Positions 23,901 to 30,222 of a stretch of 42,543 bases of DNA are shown in pieces. The translations under genes were made by a program, and so were the position numbers. Every line of letters starts with the position of its first letter. Position 1 is the stretch's first letter. The notes beneath the pieces were generated by a model. That model saw only the letters and a program-made list of their open reading frames with translations. It was not told where the DNA came from and ran no database searches. The DNA is from an uncultured Prevotella sp. (lineage in GTDB: Bacteria > Bacteroidota > Bacteroidia > Bacteroidales > Bacteroidaceae), in assembly GCA_900550035.1 (NCBI GenBank), contig URQS01000027.1, positions 1 to 42,543 on the forward strand. The letters are read 5' to 3'.

Positions 23901-24290
23901 GATAAGAGCGCCTACAAGTCCAGATGCCTCAATGGCAATAAGCTTGCCCGTTGTCATCTCGCTCCAGTCCTTCAATATCAGCTTGCGTGCCAAATGAGTG
24001 ATACTCCAGAACAGGAAAAGAATGGTAGTAGCACTCAGCAAAGCGCTCATAATATTTACCATTTTAGCCACCTGCCTAGGGTCGCTCGCAAACTGCGAGA
24101 ACAAGTTGGCCGTGAGCATAAAGAAGGGTGCTCCAGGCGGGTGACCTACTTCCAGCTTATAGCCGGTTGTAATGAACTCAGGACAGTCCCAGAAGCTGGC
24201 TGTCGGTTCAATCGTCGAGCAATATACGAAAGCAGCCACCATGAAAGTAAGCCACCCCAATACATTGTTCACTAATTTGTACTGTTTCAT
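20958..24290 (-). CDS. DUF2723 (TMEM260-like) multi-spanning membrane protein
   Basis: The protein is 1110 residues. The N-terminal DUF2723 domain has the conserved luminal/periplasmic loop TASFWDCPEF followed by GHPPGAPFFML near residue 50, and about ten further membrane helices up to residue 680. The remaining roughly 430 residues are soluble and end in helical, TPR-like repeats (NDKALKVLRKAEKSIPEYNV, ADLARAYALIGCKADAAR). The family is related to GT-C glycosyltransferases; the human homologue TMEM260 is an O-mannosyltransferase. Bacterial members are not characterised as far as I know. It starts a unit with a polysaccharide deacetylase and queG. A promoter-like TATCTTTG lies at 24352-24359. 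Confidence 0.92.
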   Translation of the reverse strand: MKQYKLVNNVLGWLTFMVAAFVYCSTIEPTASFWDCPEFITTGYKLEVGHPPGAPFFMLTANLFSQFASDPRQVAKMVNIMSALLSATTILFLFWSITHLARKLILKDWSEMTTGKLIAIEASGLVGALIYTFSDTFWFSAVEGEVYAYSSAFTAIVFWLILKWEDHADEPHSDRWLVLIAYMTGLSIGVHLLNLLCIPAIVLVYCYRRYPHIELKGSLLALLVSFVIVAGVLYGVVPGIITVAGWFELLFVNELGCPFNTGEIIYIILLVAIVIWAIYESYTDRNFKRQNISFTLAVGMLGIPFRGMGWGAAFVGIIILVAIYFGLNYRKKADKQLVPVVSARFKNTALLCMLMLMIGYSSYAVIVIRSAANPPMDQNSPEDVFTLGSYLSRDQYGDSPLLYGQAYTSQVAFDVEGNMCIPKHKEGAAIWQRKEKASENEKDSYFVVSHKDKLIYAQNMLFPRMHSSAHAQAYENWLGGVEGTNVPYDRCGEQVTVKMPTQWDNIRFFLSYQCNFMYWRYFMWNFAGRQNDLQGSGEPEHGNWITGISFIDNWMLGDQSKLPQELKENKGHNVFYCLPLLLGLIGLFWQAWRGQRGIRQFWVVFFLFFMTGLAIVLYLNQTPQQPRERDYAYAGSFYAYAIWCGLGVLALYDMLKKMLKTNDVALASVLGVACLLVPVQMASQTWDDHDRSGRYTCRDFGQNYLMTLQDKGNPIIFTNGDNDTFPLWYNQETEGFRTDARVCNLSYLQTDWYIDQMKRPAYDSPSVPITWPRLDFCSGTNDYVQVDPSLKQQIMDFYKEHPAEAKEQFGENPFELKNVLKNWVRTKNKDMHVIPTDTLYLTIDKEAVKKSGMMMASDTMPDRMVISLAGKRALYKNDLMMLEMLAQCNWTRPLYVATTVSGDNYMNLGDNFVQEGLAYRITPFTTNKPGTKNFDTEKTYNNVMNRYKFGGLDKKGLYIDETVMRMCYTHRNLFAQLALALIREGKNDKALKVLRKAEKSIPEYNVPNTFVSGSADLARAYALIGCKADAARILRQVWNNTKSYADYYVSQEGSRFSLCQNDVMRQLYYMQGISDIAQLVDAKMANDWLKTANAIYAVYQAKGGQPFETR

Positions 24291-24351
24291 TTAATAATGA
24301 GAAATATAAAAAATTAAACGTGTATTATCACTACAATCGTATTCCAAGATG

Positions 24352-24359
24352 CAAAGATA
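24352..24359 (-). promoter_or_regulatory. Promoter -7 element of the DUF2723-deacetylase-queG unit
   Basis: TATCTTTG on the minus strand fits TAnnTTTG, about 62 bp before the start codon. The -33 region is AT-rich without a clear TTTG. Confidence 0.5.
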
Positions 24360-24411
24360 ATATTTTTTCGCCATAACATATTATATTATCACCAACTTTA
24401 TCATTTTATAT

Positions 24412-24442
24412 TTTGCTTTACAATTTTTTATTTGTATTTTTG
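24412..24442 (+). promoter_or_regulatory. Promoter of the HU-CCDC81/SPOR gene
   Basis: TTTG (24412-24415) and TATTTTTG (24435-24442) with exactly 19 bp between them match the Bacteroidetes consensus. The ATG is 29 bp downstream. Confidence 0.85.
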
Positions 24443-24471
24443 TACATTGAAACAAAATTAGCCAACGTATT

Positions 24472-25548
24472 ATGACAGAATTGGAAAGACATATAGCTAA
24501 ATTGTTGTTGGACAACGACTGCGTCATTGTCCCCGGATTCGGAGGCTTTATGGCACACCATATCGCCGCATCATACGATGAGAAGAACCACATATTCCTG
24601 CCTCCGACAAGAACTGTCGGATTCAATCCCCGACTCACCATGAACGATTCGGTACTGGCTCAGGACTATGTCAACTGCTACGACTTAAGCTATCCCGAAG
24701 CTCTGAAGCGCATAGAAAGCGAGGTTGACGAATTTCGTCAGATGATAATGAGCGAGGATGGCGGCCACGAACTCTGCGGCATCGGACGACTCTACATATT
24801 GGACAACGGCGAATACGACTTCATCCCTAACGACAACGGCATAACGACTCCTGCCACATACGGCTTCCAGGCATTCGAGCTTGACGCTTTGCCCGCCGAC
24901 GAGTCGCAGCCGGCAAACACACAAGCCGCATCCGCAGCCGGCATCCGCAGGAACGAACCGTCGCCATTCGTAGCCTACAACCCTATTGCCGAGAGCGACG
25001 CTCCTACTCAGGCACATACTACCGAAGAGGCAGACTCGGAGCAGCCGACCGTCTCGCTCAACATTCCGGTCAAGATGCTGCGCCACATGGCAGCAGCCTG
25101 TGCCGTGCTGTTCATAATGCTTTCCATCCCCTCACGACTGGGCGATGCAAGCACAGGAACAGTCAGCCATAGCGCCATCGACACCAACTGGCTATACGAG
25201 ATAATGCCCAAGGAAATGACAAGCGGCAAGCCCGAGAGCCTCGTCCCTTCCGAGCAAGCCTCACAAGCCGAGGCTAATACGCAGACAGACGAGACGAACG
25301 CCCTGCCATACTACACGATAGTACTCGCAAGCCGCGTCTCGATACGTAACGCCCAACAGTATGTAGACAACCTGCACAAGCAGGGAATGACCGAGGCAAG
25401 CGTATGCCGCAACAACGGATTCACAAAAGTAATATACAAGAAATTCGCCAGCAGAGCAGAGGCCAACAACGCCTTGAACGAGCTCAAGACCGACAAATCA
25501 TTTGCCGACTGCTGGATAACAGAAATAAAACAGAACGACAAACATTAA
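24472..25548 (+). CDS. HU-CCDC81 and SPOR domain membrane protein
   Basis: The protein is 358 residues. Residues 1-130 match the paired bacterial CCDC81-type HU-like domains (HIAKLLLDNDCVIVPGFGGF, then FNPRLTMNDSVLAQDYV and GIGRLYILDNGEYDFIPN). A Pro/Ala/Ser-rich linker follows, then one membrane helix at about 205-221 (MAAACAVLFIMLSIPS). A C-terminal SPOR domain lies at about 276-355 (YYTIVLASRVSIRNAQQYVD). SPOR domains bind glycan strands lacking stem peptides at division sites. The topology puts the HU-like part in the cytoplasm and SPOR in the periplasm. It is probably co-transcribed with the FHA gene 2 bp downstream. The precise role is unknown. Confidence 0.9.
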   Translation: MTELERHIAKLLLDNDCVIVPGFGGFMAHHIAASYDEKNHIFLPPTRTVGFNPRLTMNDSVLAQDYVNCYDLSYPEALKRIESEVDEFRQMIMSEDGGHELCGIGRLYILDNGEYDFIPNDNGITTPATYGFQAFELDALPADESQPANTQAASAAGIRRNEPSPFVAYNPIAESDAPTQAHTTEEADSEQPTVSLNIPVKMLRHMAAACAVLFIMLSIPSRLGDASTGTVSHSAIDTNWLYEIMPKEMTSGKPESLVPSEQASQAEANTQTDETNALPYYTIVLASRVSIRNAQQYVDNLHKQGMTEASVCRNNGFTKVIYKKFASRAEANNALNELKTDKSFADCWITEIKQNDKH

Positions 25549-25550
25549 GA

Positions 25551-26081
25551 ATGAAAAGAGTAAGATGCCCTAAATGTGACAACTACATCACATTCGACGA
25601 AAAGAAATATACCGACGGACAGTCGCTTGTGTTCCAATGCCCACAATGCGGCAAGCAGTTCGGCATACGCATTGGCGTTTCCAAGTTGCGCAAGACACAG
25701 AAGGAGGACACGCCCGAAGAGAATGCCGAGGGCAACGAATACGGCTACATAACGGTCATAGAGAACGTATTCCACTACAAGCAGGTCATACCGCTTCAAA
25801 TGGGAGTCAACACCATAGGACGCTACATGAAGAACAGCGGAGTCAACTGCGCCATCGAAACCAACGACCCGAGCATCGACATCAACCATTGTACAATAAC
25901 CGTCAGCCGTGACAAGAACGGCAGCCTGAAGTATATCCTCAAAGACGGCCCGAGCTATACCGGAACCTTTGTAGACAACGTTATCCTTGGCGACCGCGAA
26001 CAAAGACGCATCGAAGACGGCACATTGTTCACCATAGGCGCAACAAGCATCATTCTGCATACCAATGACGGTGAAGAATAA
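25551..26081 (+). CDS. Zinc-ribbon and FHA-like domain protein
   Basis: The 176-residue protein has an N-terminal zinc ribbon with Cys6, Cys9, Cys30 and Cys33 (the MJ0042/zinc_ribbon-type layout) and a C-terminal FHA-like domain (about 65-172) with IGRYMKN, NHCTITVSR and TGTFVDN. FHA domains bind phosphothreonine. Here the usual Ser-Arg before the conserved His is replaced (SIDINH), so binding may be altered or lost. The ATG at 25551 is preferred over an upstream in-frame start because it follows the SPOR gene by 2 bp and begins the zinc ribbon. It is followed by a strong terminator. Confidence 0.88.
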   Translation: MKRVRCPKCDNYITFDEKKYTDGQSLVFQCPQCGKQFGIRIGVSKLRKTQKEDTPEENAEGNEYGYITVIENVFHYKQVIPLQMGVNTIGRYMKNSGVNCAIETNDPSIDINHCTITVSRDKNGSLKYILKDGPSYTGTFVDNVILGDREQRRIEDGTLFTIGATSIILHTNDGEE

Positions 26082-26097
26082 CAGACATTGTAAACAA

Positions 26098-26152
26098 AAA
26101 GGGAAGTATAAAATGGAACTATCTGTAAGTTTCGTTTTTTATACTTCCCTTT
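26098..26152. terminator. Bidirectional intrinsic terminator
   Basis: GGGAAGTATA (26101-26110) pairs with TATACTTCCC (26140-26149), extended by flanking A and T runs that can pair as well. It can end the FHA operon on the plus strand and the decayed ABC operon on the minus strand. Confidence 0.8.
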
Positions 26153-26162
26153 ATTTTGTTAA

Positions 26163-26807
26163 TTAATTTTCAATTCTTCTTACAGATGCCATCATCTTGT
26201 TCTTCACTACGAGCACATTGGTGGCAGACAGCACTACAAACAGTACAACGCCTACTGCCAATGTACCCCCACATAGAGCCTTCATCGGTCTCGGGTAAGA
26301 GCGTCATTATGACATCCATATAGTAGGAACGGACCACTACAAGCACAGGCAATGCTATGGCAAGGCGGCAAGATTCAGACCTACTATTAGCATCTGGTAG
26401 GGCATTGCCACACGCTACGGACTCTAGCCTATGAGCAGCAGGTCCTCGAGCTTGGTAGTGTTCTTCTGCACGAGCAGATAGATGCTGAACATAAGGATGT
26501 AGATGCTCAGGGCTGAGATGACGAGTCCTACAGTAACGACTATTGACACAAGTAGCTTCAGGAAGTAGACTATCTTCTCGGCATCCATATTGTTGCCTGC
26601 CATGTCGTAGCCGTGGCTCTCCATAAACTCCGACACCTTTATGTCGATAGGGTTGTCCACCTCCACTATCAAGCATGTGGCGCTATGGCCGGAGTCGCTG
26701 AAATAATCCTTGTTGCTCCACTCCATGAATGTCTGCGGCACCAGTATGGAGTTGAGCCTTGACGAGAATCCTATCACTCTGCCCTTGAAGCGGGCGTTCT
26801 TGCCGTT
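26163..26807 (-). pseudogene. FtsX-like ABC transporter permease remnant
   Basis: Only the second half of a permease is left. RFKGRVIGFSSRLNSILVPQ begins the extracellular part, then comes one membrane helix (LLVSIVVTVGLVISALSIYI), the TKLEDLLLIG motif, two stop codons just after it, a recognisable third-helix segment (LNLAALPLALPVLVVV, YYMDVIMTLLPETDEG), one more frame change, and the last helix (AVGVVLFVVLSATNVLVV) with a natural stop at 26163. The N-terminal half is missing. The fragment is joined in frame to the truncated ATPase upstream, so a deletion has removed the gene boundary. It cannot make a working permease. Confidence 0.85.
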
Positions 26808-27394
26808 CACTACTCCAGCTCCCTGCTTGCGGGCTTCCTCCATGACAATCTGTCCCATCACCCGGGCGTTGTCGTTGTCAAGATGGCTTATGGGTTCGTC
26901 AAGCATTATGAAGTCGTAGGGCTGCACTAGAGCACGCATCTGAGCCACACGCTGCTGCTAGCCGAACGGCATCTCGCCTATGAGCGACTGCTTCTTGTCG
27001 GCTATGCCGAGGCGCTCAAACAATGTGTCGATGGTGTGGCTGTCAGCAAATGACGTGAGACGGTTCTTTATCTCAACGTTCTCTCAAGCCGTAAGCTCAG
27101 GAAAGAGGCGCAGCTCCTGAAAGAGCAAGCTGACGTGGCACATGCGCACATCGCCCCTGTCGGCTGGCTTATATCCGCGCACATCGTCGTCGCCAAAGAG
27201 TATGGCGCCCGTATAGTCGTGACGATAGCCCAACACGTAGCCGCAGAACGTGCTCTTGCCCATACCGCTTGCAGCCTCAACAAGATACAGATGCCCTTCT
27301 CAAAACTGGCATCGCTCTTCCAGATGTCTGAGTCCATATCGGCTCTATCCGAGAAGACATGGGGCAATACTTCCTTGAATACAATTTTTTTCAT
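26808..27394 (-). pseudogene. ABC transporter ATP-binding protein remnant
   Basis: The ATG at 27394 follows the stop of the DUF4836 remnant by 3 bp. It opens MKKIVFKEVLPHVFSD, shifts frame near 27280, then shows a degenerate Walker A (ASGMGKSTF), the Q-loop region (LFQELRLFPELTA), a TGA, a run to the signature (GEMPFG), a TAG, then QQRVAQMRALVQPYDF and Walker B/D-loop (IMLDEPISHLDNDN). About 20 C-terminal residues are lost at a junction that fuses it in frame to the permease fragment. One frameshift, two stops and a deletion make it non-functional. It was probably the ATPase of a small exporter in an operon with the DUF4836 lipoprotein. Confidence 0.88.
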
Positions 27395-27397
27395 CAA

Positions 27398-28217
27398 CTA
27401 TTTATTTTTGAATTTCATTACACAAACAACGACTTTCACATTATTTATTATAGGCTTCACAATGTCAAACTTACTGATTCCTGCCACGCTGTTGCCTACG
27501 AGTACCTTTACATTTAACACCATAGCAATACGCTCCCCTACTATCATGCGGCTTACGTCGGCTGGTATGGGATTTGCAGCCTTCAGCAGCTGCTGTACCG
27601 GAGCTGGCGACACGCCAGATATACCATAAGACACTTCGCCCTGCAATCCGAATGATAAGCCCATATCACCACTCCTGTAAGTCCAATGTCCGTTGTCGCC
27701 CGGATGCTGCATTCCAGCTGGCACGACTGCTTCCAGTAGCCGACATCGGCTGTCTACACGGACTTGTCCACATGGGCAAGCATTGTCATACCGAGATTGT
27801 CGGGCGACGTACCCGAGAAGGCGAACGAGATGTCGCCGTCTACGCTACGCATGATATTGCCGAAGTCGATGGCTGTATTGAGTTCCATGAGTATTGCCTG
27901 CAGGGAGCGGTCGGATTGAAGGAGAGGCAAGAAATCTTTGCCATTGACATTGGCAAAGAGTGCGAACAGTAGGCTCTGCGACATGCAATTATTGAAGTCA
28001 CCCTTGATAGGCCATAAAACGCTACGCGACTTATGCAGCTCACGGTCGATTGCTTCTGATACGAGAAGTTCTCACAGTCAATACGCATTATGCCATTATG
28101 CATATCCACTCCTGCGGCTACCGCCACCTGCGAAGCATCGGCTCCCTTGGGGGCACCCAGCATAAACGGAGCAGCCAGCTTCTCGGGCTGGGTTTGCACC
28201 TGTGCCACAAGAGCCAC
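27398..28217 (-). pseudogene. DUF4836 family lipoprotein remnant
   Basis: The recognisable parts are PEKLAAPFMLGAPKGADASQ, the MRIDCENFSYQKQ segment, a frame change near 28060, LLFALFANVNGKDFLPLL with LNTAIDFGNIMRSVDGDISF, a TAG around 27750, YWKQSC, another frame change, and the C-terminus (SADV.RMIVGERIAMVLNV and VKVVVCVMKFKNK). These match the second half of DUF4836 proteins, Bacteroidales lipoproteins of unknown function. The N-terminal half, including the signal peptide, is missing. The 28218-28290 piece between this and rsmE holds a short ATG-led frame (MKTRFIDLKDVWLLW) that does not connect to it. No functional product is possible. Confidence 0.8.
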
Positions 28218-28290
28218 ACGTCTTTCAGGTCAATAAATCTTGTTTTCATAAATATCGTTATTTCGGTCTTTACGTCAGCTATCGTCGTTT

Positions 28291-29016
28291 TTACAGTTTG
28301 CGTTTTGTGAGGTTTGCCATCATAATGGCACTCAGTCCGGCTGTCTCCGTACGCAGACGACTCTTGCCAAGGCTTATAGGCTCATAGCCATGGGTCATGG
28401 CAAGTCGCACTTCGTCTATCGAGAAGTCGCCTTCAGGTCCTACAAGCATCGTCACGGGCTCATCGGGATTGAGAGTCTGAAGGGTTGCAAACAGATCCTC
28501 GCGCTCTATCTCGGCATAGCAATGGGCTATAAACTTGCGTCCCTCACGTGGACGTGCAACGAAATCGGCAAACGGCTCCATCTCGCCCACCATCGGCTTG
28601 TGAGCCTTATGGCTTTGCTTCATAGCCGACACGACGATGCGCTCCACACGGTCGGTACGCAACGTCTTGCGCTCGGAGAACTTGCAGTCGAGAAAGTCAA
28701 GCTCGTCAAATCCTATTTCCGTAGCCTTTTCTGCCATCCACTCTATACGGTCCATCATCTTGGTCGGGGCTATGGCGAGCGTGATGCATCCGTTCCACTC
28801 GCGCTCGCAGGACAGTTGCTCAAGGATGTTGTACATACAATGCTTGCCCGATGCCATACTCACCTCGGCATCAAAGAGTCCGCCCTCGCCGTCGGCAAGA
28901 ATCATACGGTCGCCACTCTGCAGACGAAGCACACGCACGGCATGCTTGGCTTCCTCCTCGGGCAATTCGCCGGCATTAGCAGCATTGGGTACATAAAAAT
29001 ATCTTACTTCTTTCAT
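28291..29016 (-). CDS. rsmE: 16S rRNA (uracil-1498 N3)-methyltransferase RsmE
   Basis: The 241-residue protein has an N-terminal PUA-like domain (RYFYVPNAANAGELPEEEAKH, VLRLQSGDRMILADGEG). The SPOUT domain has SAM-binding motifs KMMDRIEWMAEKATEIGFDE, then MLVGPEGDFS.DEV near residue 190 and ISLGKSRLRTETAGL near the end, the RsmE signature. It methylates U1498 of 16S rRNA in the 30S subunit. It lies directly upstream of the decayed DUF4836-ABC operon and probably once led it. A TAACTTTG element is at 29084-29091. Confidence 0.96.
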   Translation of the reverse strand: MKEVRYFYVPNAANAGELPEEEAKHAVRVLRLQSGDRMILADGEGGLFDAEVSMASGKHCMYNILEQLSCEREWNGCITLAIAPTKMMDRIEWMAEKATEIGFDELDFLDCKFSERKTLRTDRVERIVVSAMKQSHKAHKPMVGEMEPFADFVARPREGRKFIAHCYAEIEREDLFATLQTLNPDEPVTMLVGPEGDFSIDEVRLAMTHGYEPISLGKSRLRTETAGLSAIMMANLTKRKL

Positions 29017-29083
29017 AGTTTCCTACTTTATTTTCATAGTTTTCATAATGGCCATGCCGTCAATCTGGCACAGCAAAACCGTG

Positions 29084-29091
29084 CAAAGTTA
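29084..29091 (-). promoter_or_regulatory. Promoter -7 element of rsmE
   Basis: TAACTTTG on the minus strand, about 68 bp before the rsmE start; an ATTG lies 18 bp upstream as a weak -33 element. Confidence 0.6.
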
Positions 29092-29129
29092 CTATCTTTT
29101 TCAGAAATACAATAATATTGAATAAAAAA

Positions 29130-29161
29130 CTTGTTTAAGTCAGAAAAAAAAAGTACCTTTG
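29130..29161 (+). promoter_or_regulatory. Promoter of rpoD
   Basis: CTTG (29130-29133) and TACCTTTG (29154-29161), 20 bp apart. This overlaps an in-frame TTG at 29159, so the ATG at 29234 is the real start and the leader is about 65 nt. Confidence 0.75.
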
Positions 29162-29233
29162 CAAGGTTTTTGGGCACATTTGTCCAAAACACGCAACTTT
29201 TATAAAAGCCGTAGAAAGTTTAAGGTATACAAG

Positions 29234-30106
29234 ATGAGACAACTTAAGATTCAAAAAAGTATTACAAACCGTTCGAGTGAAGCACTTGATAAATACCTCG
29301 TTGAGATTGGACGCGCCCCTCTTATTTCCATCGATGAGGAAATAGAACTGGCACAGAAGATCAAGAAAGGTGGTGCGGAAGGTGAGCGTGCTAAAGACAA
29401 ACTTGTCACAGCCAACTTGCGATTTGTAGTATCCGTAGCAAAACAGTACCAGCATCAGGGTTTGACATTGACCGACCTCATTGACGAAGGTAATATCGGC
29501 CTCATTAAAGCTGCACAGAAGTTTGATGAGACGCGCGGATTCAAATTCATCTCGTATGCTGTATGGTGGATTCGCCAGAGCATATTGCAGGCCATCGCAG
29601 AGCAGAGCCGTATCGTACGCCTGCCACTCAATCAGGTTGGTTCGCTCAACAAGATCAATCACGAGATAAACAAGTTTGAGCAGGAAAACCAGCGTCATCC
29701 TTCGGTTTCGGAGCTTTCGGACGCTACCAAGATTGACGAGGAGAAGATTGGCCAGAGCCTCATGGCAGACGGACACCACCTCAGTATCGACGCTCCTTTT
29801 CAGGATGGCGAGGACAACTGTATGCTCGACGTAATGCCAAGTGGCGACGACAGCCGTACCGACCGCCAGGTCGACCATGAGTCAATGGCTCTTGAGCTCA
29901 ATTCTGTACTCAACAAGGTGCTCAAGGACCGCGAGATTACCATCATTCGCGAGTGCTTCGGCATAGGATGCCACGAGAAGGGTCTTGAAGAGATTGGCGA
30001 CCAGCTCGGACTCACACGCGAGCGTGTACGCCAGATACGCGAGAAGAGTATTGCCAAGCTGCGCGATAGCGGCAACGCAAAGATTCTCATGAAATATTTA
30101 GGCTAA
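29234..30106 (+). CDS. rpoD: Primary sigma factor RpoD (sigma-ABfr type)
   Basis: The 290-residue protein is short because region 1.1 is absent, the standard form in Bacteroidetes. It has region 1.2 (DKYLVEIGRAPLISIDEE), region 2 (RFVVSVAKQYQHQGLTLTDL, NIGLIKAAQKFDETRGFKF, SYAVWWIRQSILQAI), region 3 (NKINHEINKFEQENQRHPSV) and region 4 (REITIIRECFGIG, EIGDQLGLTRERVRQIREK). It directs RNA polymerase to the TAnnTTTG promoters seen throughout this window. The start at 29234 begins MRQLKIQKSITNRSSEALD, the conserved N-terminus. A strong terminator follows. Confidence 0.98.
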   Translation: MRQLKIQKSITNRSSEALDKYLVEIGRAPLISIDEEIELAQKIKKGGAEGERAKDKLVTANLRFVVSVAKQYQHQGLTLTDLIDEGNIGLIKAAQKFDETRGFKFISYAVWWIRQSILQAIAEQSRIVRLPLNQVGSLNKINHEINKFEQENQRHPSVSELSDATKIDEEKIGQSLMADGHHLSIDAPFQDGEDNCMLDVMPSGDDSRTDRQVDHESMALELNSVLNKVLKDREITIIRECFGIGCHEKGLEEIGDQLGLTRERVRQIREKSIAKLRDSGNAKILMKYLG

Positions 30107-30125
30107 ATTTTAATTGTTCAAGTAA

Positions 30126-30222
30126 GCGGCGGACAGTTAGCTTCCGAACTGGCTGTCACTTACGATAAAAGCACCATTGGAAAAGAAAACCATGTTTTTC
30201 AATTCCGATGGTGCTTGTTTTT
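30126..30222. terminator. Terminator region between convergent rpoD and the 722-residue-protein gene
   Basis: Two stems are present. The first is GTAAG...CTTAC enclosing GACAGTT/AACTGgCTGTC (about 30122-30163). The second is AAGCACCAT-TGGAA (30169-30182) against TTCCGATGGTGCTT (30203-30216), followed by GTTTTTTATT. The second is a good intrinsic terminator on the plus strand and also has TTTTATCG after it on the minus strand. Confidence 0.8.
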
